Positions 9,845 through 19,478 of a stretch of 64,000 nt of DNA are shown here, piece after piece. The translations under genes and the position numbers were made by a program. The stretch lies in assembly GCF_902859735.1 (NCBI RefSeq), contig NZ_CADIJY010000001.1, positions 186,001-250,000 on the forward strand, written 5' to 3'. Below the pieces are notes generated by a model. The model ran no database searches and had not been told where the DNA came from. It saw only the letters and a list, made by a program, of their open reading frames with translations. The stretch is from Achromobacter aegrifaciens. Its GTDB lineage: Bacteria; Pseudomonadota; Gammaproteobacteria; Burkholderiales; Burkholderiaceae_B. Within the stretch, counting starts at the first letter, position 1, and each line of letters begins with the position of its first letter.

Positions 9845-9868
9845 GGGGCGCGCTGGCAGGCGCGTCCC
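9845..9868 (+). other. Intercistronic hairpin between fdnI and fdhE
   Basis: Nine-base-pair stem 9845-9853 / 9860-9868 (one G-U pair) with a 6-base loop, placed 7 bases after the fdnI stop. There is no T-run after it, so it is unlikely to be a full terminator. It may mark a processing or attenuation point that lowers fdhE-selAB expression relative to the structural subunits (inference). Confidence 0.5.
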
Positions 9869-9976
9869 GCTTGCTCTGCGGCAAATGGGCCTCTCCTGGC
9901 GCCCACGCATCCGCCCAACGGCTGCTATCCTTCTCCTTGAAGGCTGGCAGCCGTGTTTTTTTATCTGGAGACGCAA

Positions 9977-10921
9977 GTGCAGCGAATTCTTCCGCGCGGC
10001 GAGATCGAAGCGCTAGACCATAACCGCATTCCCCAAGTCAGCCTGCCGGACCGCGCGTCGGTTTTTGCCACGCGTGCAGCCCGCTTGCGGCAGCTGGCGG
10101 CGGATAGCCCGGTGGCCGACTACCTGCTGCTGATGGCGCATCTGGTCGACGCCCAGCACCGCGCCCTGCAGGATTGCGCCGCGCCCGCGGCCTCCGAGGA
10201 GCGCATTTCGCTGGCGCAGGCGCATGGCATGCCGCCCCTGCAGGCCGTGGGCTGGCCGCGCGACCCCTTGTGGCGCAACATCCTGGGCCAGCTGCTGGAC
10301 CACGTCGCCAGCGCCAAGGACGTGCCGGCCGAGGCCATCGAAGTCTGCGCCGGCCTGCGCCGCGCGCTGACCGAGTCCCCGGAGTCGCTGGAGGATCTGG
10401 CCGAGGCCGTGCTGTCCGAGCAGGACCAGGGCGTGGACGGCGCCGCCGCTCCCTTCGTGATGGCGGCCCTGCAAGTCTATTGGACCGATCTGGCCAGCCG
10501 TTTCGACGAAAAGCAGTTGCCAGTGGCCAGTCCCTTCGGCGTCTGTCCCGTTTGCGCCAGCCTGCCGGTGGCCAGCGTGGTCCGCGTGGGCGGGCAGTTC
10601 GAAGGCTACCGCTACCTGTGCTGCAGCCTGTGCGCGACCCAGTGGCACATGGTGCGGGTGAAATGCTCGCACTGCGAAGACGTGGAATCGGTGGCCTACC
10701 AGGCCATCGAGGGCCGCACGCCCGCCATCAAGGCCGAAACCTGCGACCACTGCCACACCTATCGCAAGATCTTCTACCAGGACAAGGACCTGCAGGTGGA
10801 GCCCGTGGCCGACGACCTGGCCAGCCTGATGCTGGACGTGCTGGTCGGCGAGGCCGGCTATTCGCGGGCCAGCGGCAATCCGTTGCTGTGGCACGGATCG
10901 GAGCCGGGAGCAGAGCAGTAA
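9977..10921 (+). CDS. fdhE: Formate dehydrogenase accessory protein FdhE
   Basis: A 314-residue cytoplasmic maturation protein needed for active Tat-exported formate dehydrogenase. Its C-terminal half shows the paired rubredoxin-like CxxC motifs of Fdh[25 protein letters not shown] and CDHCHTY. The GTG at 9977 is preceded by TGGAG at a 6-base spacing and gives a normal FdhE N-terminus ([11 protein letters not shown]), so it is preferred over the GTG at 9953. The stop TAA shares its last base with the selA ATG (TAATG), indicating coupling to selenocysteine synthesis. Confidence 0.94.
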   Translation: MQRILPRGEIEALDHNRIPQVSLPDRASVFATRAARLRQLAADSPVADYLLLMAHLVDAQHRALQDCAAPAASEERISLAQAHGMPPLQAVGWPRDPLWRNILGQLLDHVASAKDVPAEAIEVCAGLRRALTESPESLEDLAEAVLSEQDQGVDGAAAPFVMAALQVYWTDLASRFDEKQLPVASPFGVCPVCASLPVASVVRVGGQFEGYRYLCCSLCATQWHMVRVKCSHCEDVESVAYQAIEGRTPAIKAETCDHCHTYRKIFYQDKDLQVEPVADDLASLMLDVLVGEAGYSRASGNPLLWHGSEPGAEQ

Positions 10922-12351
10922 TGGCCGCGCCAGCGCCCGCAGACGGCGTGGCCGCGGTCTCGGAGATCCCGTCGCTGGACCGGTTGCTGAATGCGCCGGC
11001 CATGCGCGCCGCGCTGGACGGGCACGGCCGCACGCAGGTGGTGGCGGCCCTGCGCCGCGACCTGGACGCGATGCGCGAACGCGCGCTGGCCGGCGGGTTG
11101 CCGCGCCAGGAACTGGAAGCCGACGCCGTGGCGGCGCGCGTGGCCGCGGCCCTGGCCCGCGCCGCCGAGCCCAGGCTGCGGGCCGTGTACAACCTGACCG
11201 GTACGGTGTTGCACACCAATCTGGGCCGGGCGCTGCTGCCCGACGAGGCGGTGGCGTCGGTGCTGCGCGCCCTCACCACCCCCGCCAACCTGGAGTTCGA
11301 TCTGGACACCGGCGGGCGCGGCGACCGCGACGACCTGATCGACGAACTGTTGTGCGAACTGACGGGGGCCGAGGCCGCCACCGTCGTCAACAACAATGCG
11401 GCCGCCGTATTGCTGATGCTCAATGCCCTGGCAGACCGGCGCGAAGTCGTGGTGTCCCGGGGCGAACTGGTCGAGATCGGCGGCGCGTTCCGCATTCCGG
11501 ACATCATGAAGCGCGCCGGGGCCAAGCTGGTCGAAGTCGGCACCACCAACCGCACCCATGCCGCCGATTACGAAAACGCCATCGGCCCGCGTACCGCCAT
11601 GCTGATGAAGGTGCATTGCAGCAACTACGCGGTCACCGGTTTCACCAAGAGCGTGAGCGTGGCCGAGGTGGCGGCGCTGGCGCACGCGCGCGGCCTGCCC
11701 GCTACCGTGGACCTGGGCAGCGGCACGCTGGTCGACCTGACCCAGTTCGGCCTGCCCAAGGAAGACACCGTGCGCGAAACCATCGCGGCCGGCGCGGACC
11801 TGGTCACCTTCAGCGGCGACAAACTGCTGGGCGGCCCGCAGGCCGGCCTGCTGGTGGGCCGCAAGGACCTGATCCGCAAGATCAAGAAGAATCCGCTCAA
11901 GCGCGCGCTGCGCGTCAGCAAGCTGACGCTGGCGGCCTTGGAGCCGGTGTTGGGCCTGTACCGCGCGCCCGAATTCCTGGCCGATCGCTTGACCACGCTG
12001 CGCTTGTTGACCCGCCCGCAACGCGACATCCAGCCGCAGGCCGAGCGCCTGCGCGGCGTCCTGGCGCATGCGGCGGGCGAGCACTACGCGGTAGAGGCCG
12101 TGTCCATGTTCAGCCAGATCGGCAGCGGCGCCTTGCCCGTGGACCAGCTGCCCAGCTACGGCCTGGCCGCGCGCTACACCGGCAGCGGCCGCGCCGGCCG
12201 GCACCTGGACAAACTGGAGACGCAATTGCGCCGCCTGCCCGTGCCCGTGATCGGCCGCATTGCGGACGACGCCCTATGGCTGGATCTGCGTTGCCTGGAA
12301 GCGCGCGACGAACCGGCCTTCGCCGCGCAACTCGCGGAGCGCCTGGCGTGA
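10921..12351 (+). CDS. selA: L-seryl-tRNA(Sec) selenium transferase
   Basis: A 476-residue PLP enzyme converting Ser-tRNA(Sec) to Sec-tRNA(Sec) with selenophosphate. The PLP lysine is Lys301 in [13 protein letters not shown]. Other family motifs are [18 protein letters not shown] near residue 90 and [12 protein letters not shown] near residue 183. Length matches E. coli SelA (463). It starts on the last base of fdhE and ends in a GTGA overlap with selB, so fdhE-selA-selB form one translationally coupled unit. Confidence 0.97.
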   Translation: MAAPAPADGVAAVSEIPSLDRLLNAPAMRAALDGHGRTQVVAALRRDLDAMRERALAGGLPRQELEADAVAARVAAALARAAEPRLRAVYNLTGTVLHTNLGRALLPDEAVASVLRALTTPANLEFDLDTGGRGDRDDLIDELLCELTGAEAATVVNNNAAAVLLMLNALADRREVVVSRGELVEIGGAFRIPDIMKRAGAKLVEVGTTNRTHAADYENAIGPRTAMLMKVHCSNYAVTGFTKSVSVAEVAALAHARGLPATVDLGSGTLVDLTQFGLPKEDTVRETIAAGADLVTFSGDKLLGGPQAGLLVGRKDLIRKIKKNPLKRALRVSKLTLAALEPVLGLYRAPEFLADRLTTLRLLTRPQRDIQPQAERLRGVLAHAAGEHYAVEAVSMFSQIGSGALPVDQLPSYGLAARYTGSGRAGRHLDKLETQLRRLPVPVIGRIADDALWLDLRCLEARDEPAFAAQLAERLA

Positions 12352-14282
12352 TCATCGGCACCGCAGGCCATATCGATCACGGCAAGACCACGCTGGTGCG
12401 GGCGCTGACCGGCATCGATACCGACAGGCTCAAGGAAGAGAAGGCGCGCGGGATTTCCATCGAGCTGGGCTATGCCTACACCCCGTTGCCCAACGGCGAC
12501 GTGCTGGGCTTCATCGACGTGCCCGGGCACGAGAAGCTTGTGCACACCATGGCGGCCGGCGCCAGCGGCATTGATTTCGGCCTGCTGGTGGTGGCGGCGG
12601 ACGACGGCGTCATGCCGCAGACGCACGAACACCTGGCGATCCTGACCCTGCTGGGCGTGGAACGCGGCGCGGTGGCGCTGACCAAGACCGACCGCGCCGA
12701 TGCCGGGCGGCTGCAGGCAGTGCGCGCGGAAATCGCCGAACTGTCCGCGGGTACCTTCCTGCAGGATGCGCCGCTATACGCCGTATGCGCGTCGCAGGCC
12801 GGCGACCCGGGCGTGGCGGAACTGAAAGACTATCTGCACGGCGAGGCTCAAGCCCTGCGCCAGCGCGACAGCGCGGGCCTGTTCCGGCTGGCCGTCGATC
12901 GCGTGTTCACCCTGGCCGGCCACGGCACGGTGGTGACAGGCACGGCCCATGCCGGACTGGCGCGGGCGGACGACGACGCTGCCGACCTGCGGCTGATGCC
13001 TGCCGGCACACGCGTACGCGTGCGCAGCATCCATGCCCAGAACCAGCGCAGCGAAACCGGCGCGGCCGGCCAACGTTGCGCCTTGAATCTCGCCGGCATG
13101 GACAAGAACGCCATCGCGCGCGGCGACTGGATCGCGGATGCGCGCTGCTTTTTGCCGTCGCGCCATGTCGACGTGGCGCTGACGCTGCTGGCAACCGCCG
13201 ACGCGCCGGTGCGCGCATGGGCGCCGCTGCATGTGCACATCGGCGCCGCGCGCCACGTGGCGCACGTGGTGCCGCTGAGCGCGGAATCGCTTGCCCCGGG
13301 ACAGTCCGGCTGGGTGCAGCTGGTGTTCGACGAACCCGTCTGCGTCATGCCGGGCGACCGCTACATTGTGCGCAACGCGCAGGCCACGCGCACGGTCGGC
13401 GGTGGCCGGGTGCTGGACCCGAACGCTCCTGACCGCAAGCGCCGGTCCGCCGCGCGCATGCAGTGGCTGCAGGCGCTGGCGGCCATGCTGGACGGCGCCG
13501 GCCTGCATCCCGTGCTGGAGCACGCTGCGCTGGGGCTGGACGAAGACGCCTTGCAGCGTCTGACGGGCAAACCGGTAAATGAGATCGCTGCGCCGCCCGT
13601 TGCGGTATGGCTGGAGGCGCGCACGCCGCAGGCGCCGCGCACCCTGATCCTGACTGCCCATTGGGATGCGCTGCGCGCGCGCGTGGAACAGGCGCTGGCG
13701 GCCTTCCATCAAGGCGCGCCCGACGAGCCAGGCCCTGACGGCCCGCGCTTGCGCCGCATGGCCATGCCCGTCGGCCCGGATGCGCTGTGGCAGGCGGCGC
13801 TGGACGATCTGCAGCGCGATGGCCGCATCGTGCGCAATGGCCCCTGGCTGCACCTGCCGGGTCATAGCGCAACCTTGGCGCCCGAGGAGTCGGCGCTGGC
13901 CGGGCGCGTGCTGCCTCTGCTGGCGGCCGGCGCTTTCGACCCGCCCTGGGTGCGGGATCTCGCCCGCACGCTGGGCGAGCCCGAGGACCGCATGCGGCAG
14001 CTGCTGCGCAAGCTGCTGCGGCGCGGCGACGTGGCCCAGGTGGTGAAGGACCTGTTCTATCACCGCGACCAGGTGGCGGCGTTGGCAGCGCTGGCGCAAG
14101 GCCTGGCGGCGCAGCCCGCGGGCTTGAACGCCGCGTCGTTCCGCGACGCTACGGGCCTGGGCAGAAAGCGCGCGATCCAGATCCTGGAGTTCTTCGACCG
14201 CGTGGGGTACACGCGGCGTTTGCGCGACACGCACGTGTTGCGCCAGGAAAGCGCCTACGGAAGCCCGCGGCAGGCGCAGTAA
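12348..14282 (+). CDS. selB: Selenocysteine-specific elongation factor SelB
   Basis: A 644-residue GTPase that delivers Sec-tRNA(Sec) to the ribosome at a UGA followed by a SECIS. The G1 motif [11 protein letters not shown] is at residues 4-14, followed by [12 protein letters not shown] (G3) and TKTD (G4). EF-Tu-like domains 2-3 follow, and the C-terminal 250 residues are the winged-helix repeats that bind the SECIS hairpin (the last includes [23 protein letters not shown]). The start is the GTG at 12348 overlapping the selA stop (GTGA); the longer open frame beginning at 11352 runs inside selA and is rejected. Confidence 0.97.
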   Translation: MIIGTAGHIDHGKTTLVRALTGIDTDRLKEEKARGISIELGYAYTPLPNGDVLGFIDVPGHEKLVHTMAAGASGIDFGLLVVAADDGVMPQTHEHLAILTLLGVERGAVALTKTDRADAGRLQAVRAEIAELSAGTFLQDAPLYAVCASQAGDPGVAELKDYLHGEAQALRQRDSAGLFRLAVDRVFTLAGHGTVVTGTAHAGLARADDDAADLRLMPAGTRVRVRSIHAQNQRSETGAAGQRCALNLAGMDKNAIARGDWIADARCFLPSRHVDVALTLLATADAPVRAWAPLHVHIGAARHVAHVVPLSAESLAPGQSGWVQLVFDEPVCVMPGDRYIVRNAQATRTVGGGRVLDPNAPDRKRRSAARMQWLQALAAMLDGAGLHPVLEHAALGLDEDALQRLTGKPVNEIAAPPVAVWLEARTPQAPRTLILTAHWDALRARVEQALAAFHQGAPDEPGPDGPRLRRMAMPVGPDALWQAALDDLQRDGRIVRNGPWLHLPGHSATLAPEESALAGRVLPLLAAGAFDPPWVRDLARTLGEPEDRMRQLLRKLLRRGDVAQVVKDLFYHRDQVAALAALAQGLAAQPAGLNAASFRDATGLGRKRAIQILEFFDRVGYTRRLRDTHVLRQESAYGSPRQAQ

Positions 14283-14306
14283 CCCGGTATCATGGGCGGC
14301 CACCGT

Positions 14307-14402
14307 GGAAGGCATTCGTGCCCGGTGGCACGGCTGGGCTTCAAACCCAGTTGGGGGCGTCAGACGTTCCCAGGTAGGTTCGACTCCTGCTGCCTTCCGC
14401 CA
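14307..14402 (+). tRNA. selC: tRNA-Sec (anticodon TCA)
   Basis: 96 nt including encoded CCA. Eight-base-pair acceptor stem GGAAGGCA (14307-14314) / TGCCTTCC (14391-14398), then discriminator G and CCA. Six-base-pair D stem CGTGCC (14317-14322) / GGCACG (14327-14332) with a 4-base CGGT loop. Anticodon stem CTGGG/CCCAG with loop CTTCAAA and anticodon TCA at 14341-14343. Long variable arm with pairing between 14352-14360 and 14362-14370. T arm GTAGG/CCTGC with TTCGACT loop. The 8+5 acceptor/T stems and extended D stem are hallmarks of bacterial tRNA-Sec. It lies 24 bases after selB. Confidence 0.97.
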
Positions 14403-14418
14403 TCCCTTGCGCGGCGCG

Positions 14419-14958
14419 CTAAGCCCGCAGCATCCCTGTCACCACGCCGCCTACCCGGTCCGATTTCCAGTCCAGTTGTCCCAGATGCCAATATCGGACG
14501 GATCCGCCGCGGTCCACCAGATAGTTTGCGGGCAGGCCGACTGCATCCCATTGCTTTGACGCCGTGCTGTTCCTGTCGTGCAGCACGGTACCCGCGACCG
14601 GCCATTTCGCCAGAAAGGCGTTGATCCTGGCTGCCGAATCGCCGACGTTCACGGCCACCAGGCGCAGGCCTTCTTCGCGGTGACGTTTGGCCATGGCGGA
14701 CATGATGGGGATTTCATCGCGGCAAGGGTCGCACGAGGTGGCCCAGAAGCTGACGATGATCACGTTGCCGCGCCAGGCGGCGAGCTTCTTTTCGCGGCCG
14801 GCCAGATCGGGCAGGGCCAGCGGCGGCGTGGATGCGGTCCAGGGCGCCCAGTCCGGGCCGGTGGCCTTCTTGAGCGCATCGTCGCTGGCGGCCCGGGCAT
14901 ACCAGGGCAGGGCCGCCAGCGACAGGCCGGACTGCAGGAGTAGACGGCGGCTGATCAT
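14419..14958 (-). CDS. TlpA/ResA-like thioredoxin-fold protein, exported
   Basis: A 179-residue protein with an N-terminal twin-Arg/hydrophobic signal (MISRRLLLQSGLSLAALP) and an AhpC-TSA/Redoxin-type thioredoxin fold. The redox motif CDPC is at Cys76-Cys79 in FWATSCDPCRDE, and the conserved cis-Pro lies in GLPANYLVD. TlpA-type proteins reduce periplasmic disulfides, for instance in cytochrome maturation or oxidase assembly. It converges on selC and lies 31 bases downstream of the transglutaminase-like gene on the same strand. The specific partner is unknown. Confidence 0.88.
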   Translation of the reverse strand: MISRRLLLQSGLSLAALPWYARAASDDALKKATGPDWAPWTASTPPLALPDLAGREKKLAAWRGNVIIVSFWATSCDPCRDEIPIMSAMAKRHREEGLRLVAVNVGDSAARINAFLAKWPVAGTVLHDRNSTASKQWDAVGLPANYLVDRGGSVRYWHLGQLDWKSDRVGGVVTGMLRA

Positions 14959-14989
14959 GGCGGTCCCCGTGGGTGGGCAGCAGGCGGAC

Positions 14990-16090
14990 TCAGAGGGAAA
15001 GCGGCCTGGCGCTGAGCTTGTAGCTGAAGCTGGCGGGATCCAGGCTGTCCAGCCGGCCGTCCGAGGTTTCGCCGTTGGGATACATCAGGAAAGGCACGGG
15101 ACCGTGGGCAGCGCCCGGCAGAACCACGTCGTGGCCGTGGTTGTATGCCACCCAGTTCATCTCCCAGGCGCCGAACAGCATGACGCGCGCGGCGCGAACC
15201 TTGGCATCGGTCAGCGGCAGTTCGCCGGGAGGCTCTTCCAGCATGACCTTGCGCACATCGGCAGGGTCCACCGGCACCCAGCCGTAGCCCGCGGCATAGA
15301 ACTCGGCGCGGCAATGCTGCGCCTTGGTGACGTCGCCCGCCTTGCCCAGGCTTTTGTAGCCGAACTCGGAATCCGCGACCCGCAGGCCATAGGCATCGCG
15401 GGCCGGTATGCCGGCGGCGCGGGCCAGTGCGACAAACAGGGAGTTGATGTCGGCGCACTTGCCGTTCAGATCATTGGCCGTGAGCATGTAGCGCACGTCG
15501 CCCACGCCGCAGCCGCGGGTGGACGCGGTTCTGCAGGTGTTCTCGACCACCCATTCGTAGATGGCGCGGGCCTGCGCCAGATCGCCGCGGTGGCCGCGGG
15601 TGATGCGGTCGGCGGTGCTCTTGACGATGCCGTCGGTAGGCAGCAGCGCGGTAGGCTGGAGGAATTCGCGTAGCGCGGCCGCGCTTTCACGGGGAACGTC
15701 GGCCGCGGGCGGCTGGCTCAGGTCCACGCGCCGGTTGCGGGTCTGGAAGCGGCTGGTGACCGTGACCTGGCGCGGCCCCTGCGCGTCCGGCCATTGCACG
15801 GCCAGCATCTGCACGCCGTAGCCGGGCGCCTGGGTCAGTTGGGCCACGCCGCCGCCGCTGACCTGCCAGGCGCTCTGCGCGCCGCGCTGGTAGGCGGTGT
15901 CAGTGGCGTAGGGTACCGGGATCCAGATGCGCGCGAGCGCGCCCGGATCCTGCACGGTGATGTCGGTGGTCAGTTCGAAGGCGCGCCATCCGGCGCTGAC
16001 AGGGGCGAGTCCCGCGTGCGCCGCCCTGGGCAGGGCCGCGCTGGCGGCGCACAGGGCGCCCGAGAAACGGAGGAAATGTCGGCGATCCAT
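14990..16090 (-). CDS. Transglutaminase-like domain protein, Tat-exported
   Basis: A 366-residue protein with a Tat-type signal MDRRHFLRFSG. The transglutaminase-like cysteine-protease core shows Cys212 in NGKCADINSLF, His in AQHCRAEFY and Asp in WVPVDPADV, the expected catalytic triad order. The ATG at 16090 follows GAGGG at good spacing; the GTG at 16105 lies upstream of that ribosome site and is rejected. Such proteins are predicted periplasmic peptidases or cross-link hydrolases; no substrate is known. It pairs with the TlpA-like gene and diverges from selD. Confidence 0.87.
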   Translation of the reverse strand: MDRRHFLRFSGALCAASAALPRAAHAGLAPVSAGWRAFELTTDITVQDPGALARIWIPVPYATDTAYQRGAQSAWQVSGGGVAQLTQAPGYGVQMLAVQWPDAQGPRQVTVTSRFQTRNRRVDLSQPPAADVPRESAAALREFLQPTALLPTDGIVKSTADRITRGHRGDLAQARAIYEWVVENTCRTASTRGCGVGDVRYMLTANDLNGKCADINSLFVALARAAGIPARDAYGLRVADSEFGYKSLGKAGDVTKAQHCRAEFYAAGYGWVPVDPADVRKVMLEEPPGELPLTDAKVRAARVMLFGAWEMNWVAYNHGHDVVLPGAAHGPVPFLMYPNGETSDGRLDSLDPASFSYKLSARPLSL

Positions 16091-16229
16091 ATAGCCCTCA
16101 CTCACGGTGAAGATTGGCTGTCGGTGCGCCCGGGGCCGGGCGGCCGTCCGTTGCTGCGTGCTGCCGGATCATCATAGGGCCAATCCCGGGGGCGGTGCTA
16201 TCCTTTTCCACTGACCTATGGAGATTCAG

Positions 16230-17294
16230 ATGACCACCCAGGATGTTGCCAGCGCGGCGGTGCCGCGATTGACTTCGCTTTCGCACGGCGGCGGCTGCGG
16301 CTGCAAGATCGCACCCGGCGTGCTGTCCGAGTTGCTCAAGCGCTTCGGCCCGGCGGTCAGCTACCCTGATCTGCTGGTGGGCACCGAGACGGCCGACGAC
16401 GCGGCGGTCTACCGGCTGAACGACGAGCAGGCGCTCATCGCCACCACCGATTTCTTCATGCCCATCGTCGACGACCCCTACGACTTCGGCCGCATCGCCG
16501 CGACCAATGCGCTGTCGGACGTCTACGCGATGGGCGGCACGCCCATCATGGCGCTGGCCATCGTGGGCATGCCGATCAACGTGCTGCCGCATAGCGTCAT
16601 TGCCGACATCCTGCGCGGCGGCGAATCGGTCTGCAAGGACGCCGGCATTCCGGTGGCCGGCGGCCACAGCATCGACTCCGTCGAACCCATTTACGGCCTG
16701 GCGGCGATGGGCCTGGTGCATCCCGGCCGCATCAAGCGCAATGCCGACGCGCGCGCTGGCGACGTGCTGATCCTGGGCAAGGCATTGGGCGTGGGCATCC
16801 TGTCGGCCGCGCTGAAAAAGAACCGGCTGGACGACGCCGGCTACCGCGCCATGATCACCGAGACCACGCGTCTGAACCGGCCGGGGCCTGCGCTGGCCGC
16901 CATGGAAGGCGTGCACGCCATCACTGACGTGACGGGCTTCGGCCTGTTGGGACATACGCTGGAAATGGCGCGCGGCGCGCAGCTGACGGCGCATGTGCGG
17001 CGCGATGCGCTGCCCTGGCTGCCCGGCGTGCAGGCCTTTGCCGCGGACGGCGTCATCACCGGCGCGTCCGGCCGCAATTGGGCTTCCTATGGCGCGTCCG
17101 TGCGCCTGGGCGAGGGCGTGAGCGACACGGAGCGGGCCTTGTTGACCGATCCGCAGACCGCCGGCGGACTGCTGGTGGCCTGCTCGCCGGACGCCGCGCA
17201 GGCCGTGCTGGACCTGTTCCGCCAGCACGGCTTCGAGCAGGCGGCCATCATCGGCGACATGCGGGCGGGCGAGCCGGAAGTGCGCGTCGACTGA
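16230..17294 (+). CDS. selD: Selenide, water dikinase (selenophosphate synthase)
   Basis: A 354-residue enzyme making selenophosphate, the selenium donor for SelA, from selenide and ATP. The Gly-rich active-site segment HGGGCGCKI has Cys23, Cys25 and Lys26, matching Cys17/Lys20 of E. coli SelD. Here the position is Cys, not Sec. Metal and ATP ligands appear in ETADDAAVY, TTDFF, NALSDVYAMGG and the GHSID segment. The ATG at 16230 is chosen because GGAG lies 6 bases upstream; the ATG at 16218 has no ribosome site. It is separated from selABC by two minus-strand genes and so has its own promoter. Confidence 0.97.
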   Translation: MTTQDVASAAVPRLTSLSHGGGCGCKIAPGVLSELLKRFGPAVSYPDLLVGTETADDAAVYRLNDEQALIATTDFFMPIVDDPYDFGRIAATNALSDVYAMGGTPIMALAIVGMPINVLPHSVIADILRGGESVCKDAGIPVAGGHSIDSVEPIYGLAAMGLVHPGRIKRNADARAGDVLILGKALGVGILSAALKKNRLDDAGYRAMITETTRLNRPGPALAAMEGVHAITDVTGFGLLGHTLEMARGAQLTAHVRRDALPWLPGVQAFAADGVITGASGRNWASYGASVRLGEGVSDTERALLTDPQTAGGLLVACSPDAAQAVLDLFRQHGFEQAAIIGDMRAGEPEVRVD

Positions 17295-17316
17295 AGGCCC
17301 CTGGCTGGCCTGGGCG

Positions 17317-19383
17317 CTAGCGCGCCTGGCCGGCGCGGCCCAATTCCTGCACCTGGTAGTTGATCTGCCAGTGCAGCAGCTCCGTGTAGGCGTTCAGGCG
17401 AACCTGCTCCGCCCATTGTTCCGCCGTCGCGTCCTGCTCTTCCTCCAGCGCCAGCCCTGATGGACCTGCCCAGGGCAGGATGCGGCCGGGTTTGCCCGGC
17501 CGGAATACGCCTTCATCGGTCAGCAGCACGTGCTTGCTGTTGAAGCCGAAGCACCAGGCCGGATCGGGCTGGGCGGCCAGCAGGTCGCAGCCACTGCGGA
17601 AGTAGGCTGTTTGCGGCAGGCTCAGGTGATACAGCGTGGGCAGAATGTCCTTGTGGCTGCCCACGCGCGCCGGGTCGTAGCGCGCCTGCGCCCGGTAGGC
17701 CGGCGGCACGTACAGGTAGAACGGCACCGCGCGCGCCAGCGCCGCGTCCTTCGGGTCCTGATAATCGATACCCAGGATGTTGTGGTCGCCGGTCACGGCG
17801 ACGATGGTCCGGGACGCATAGTCCGATGCCTTCAGGCGCGTCAGGAAGCGACCCAGCTGATCGTTGGCGTAACGCAGCGTGTCGAATGCGGCAGCCAGCG
17901 CATCCCAGGTCTTGAAGTAGGGCAGGCTGGCCACATCGTCCAGGGGCAGGCCGCCGCGCTGCCCGCCGTCGGGCACGATGAACGGCGGATGGTGAGTGGT
18001 GGACAAGGCGACGATGAAGAGCGGCTGGCTGTCCTGAGTGCCTTGCGCCAGCCGTTCTTCGATATAGCGGAACATGTACTCGTCCGGTACGCCCCAGGTT
18101 CCGGTCCGTGCTTGGGGATAGCGCACCTTGAGGGTCTGCTGGTCCACGAATTCATGTGCGCCCAGCTTGGTGGCGAAGACGCCGAGGTTGCGCCATGTGG
18201 CGGCGCCGGACGTAACGAAGACGACCCGGTAGCCGCGCTGCAAAAAGGGCGTGAAGGCATTGCTGGCGAATGGCGCGTCCACCGCCGACGATTGGCCGAC
18301 GGCCGCAATGGGGCTACGCACCAGCAGGAGGCTCAATGATTCGATGGTGCCGTTGCCTTCGGCCACGAAGCGCTCGAACACCCAGTCCTCGCTCCAGTGC
18401 GGACGCAGCGCGCCGAGCACGTCGCGCCCCGGACGGTCATACGAGTTCAGGTGTGCCCCCATGCTCTCCATGACCTGCAGCACCACGTGCGGAGGCCGCG
18501 CCGCAGCCGCCGGATTGGGCCCGGTTGCGGCCATGAAGGGCCGCAGGCCAACATCCGGCCAGCCCAGGAAGCGCTCATAGAGCTGGCGCCCCTCTCGCAA
18601 GGTGACGGGTTCGAAGCGCTTGTCGTTGCCGCGGTCGGACAGGGCCCAGGAAAAGGCCGAGACGCCATTGGGCGCGATGTCGTTGAGCAGGCGCAGCGAC
18701 GAGATGCTGGTGTCGTCCTTGTTGAGCGGAAACTTGCCCAGTGATCCTCTGCAGGCCAGCACGGTGACGCCTATGATCAGCGCAAACCGCAACAGGCTGG
18801 GGATGAACGCGCGGCGCTTGAACAGCATGCCTTGCACCCAGCCACGCCAACGGCGGCCGAGCCACCAGGTTCCCGCCAGCACCGCCGCCAGCAGCAGGCC
18901 AGCCTGTGCCAGCGGGTAGCCATGCCACAGGGTCATCAGGATGGCCTGGGTGTCGTCGTCCACCAGCCCGAACACGAAGATGTCGATCGAACGGGAAAAT
19001 GTGGCGAAGTAGAAGACGCTGATGATCGTGATGGCCGCGAACAGCGTCGCCATGGCTGCGCCCAGCCCCGGCAGATGGCGCTGCCAGCGCCGTTGCAGGC
19101 CGGGTCTGGCCGCCGCTGCCATGGACAGCAGCAGCAGCGCCGAACAGGCGATGCTGGCGACCTTGATGTCGAACAATAGCCCTGTCGCCAGGGTGCGCCG
19201 CACGTCCTGCGGCAACGCGTCATAAGTCCCCGGCGCGGCATAGCGCAGCAGCAGGTAGCCGCGCCCGGCGCTTTGCGCCAGGACGCTGATCAGCCAGGGG
19301 GCCAGCAGGACCAGAAAGGATCGTTGAAAATTGACGAACCAGTCTTGCCACCCGAACGCCGGACGGAAAAGCCTAATCAACAT
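17317..19383 (-). CDS. LTA synthase family sulfatase / phosphoglycerol-type transferase, membrane
   Basis: A 688-residue inner-membrane protein. Five hydrophobic helices lie in the first 245 residues, followed by a periplasmic alkaline-phosphatase-superfamily sulfatase domain. The nucleophile Thr is in GNGTIESLS and metal ligands lie in VLQVMESMG and VTGDHNILG. In Gram-negatives this family transfers phosphoglycerol or phosphoethanolamine to periplasmic glucans or lipids (OpgB/EptA relatives). The exact donor and acceptor cannot be read from sequence. It converges on selD with 22 bases between stops. Confidence 0.85.
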   Translation of the reverse strand: MLIRLFRPAFGWQDWFVNFQRSFLVLLAPWLISVLAQSAGRGYLLLRYAAPGTYDALPQDVRRTLATGLLFDIKVASIACSALLLLSMAAAARPGLQRRWQRHLPGLGAAMATLFAAITIISVFYFATFSRSIDIFVFGLVDDDTQAILMTLWHGYPLAQAGLLLAAVLAGTWWLGRRWRGWVQGMLFKRRAFIPSLLRFALIIGVTVLACRGSLGKFPLNKDDTSISSLRLLNDIAPNGVSAFSWALSDRGNDKRFEPVTLREGRQLYERFLGWPDVGLRPFMAATGPNPAAAARPPHVVLQVMESMGAHLNSYDRPGRDVLGALRPHWSEDWVFERFVAEGNGTIESLSLLLVRSPIAAVGQSSAVDAPFASNAFTPFLQRGYRVVFVTSGAATWRNLGVFATKLGAHEFVDQQTLKVRYPQARTGTWGVPDEYMFRYIEERLAQGTQDSQPLFIVALSTTHHPPFIVPDGGQRGGLPLDDVASLPYFKTWDALAAAFDTLRYANDQLGRFLTRLKASDYASRTIVAVTGDHNILGIDYQDPKDAALARAVPFYLYVPPAYRAQARYDPARVGSHKDILPTLYHLSLPQTAYFRSGCDLLAAQPDPAWCFGFNSKHVLLTDEGVFRPGKPGRILPWAGPSGLALEEEQDATAEQWAEQVRLNAYTELLHWQINYQVQELGRAGQAR

Positions 19384-19478
19384 CTTGGGAGCAGGGTTAC
19401 GGACCAGCGCCGCAATCTACCGGAGCAGCCATCCCAAGTTATGAAGATCTGTATGGATTTTGTAGCGCGGCGCGGCGC

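Noticed and set aside
14292-14624. Short ORFs across the tRNA-Sec gene
   Set aside because: They lie over an unmistakable tRNA and show no ribosome site or family pattern.
17295-17316. Imperfect inverted repeat between the selD and LTA-synthase-like stops as a terminator
   Set aside because: The pairing has mismatches and no T-run on either side.
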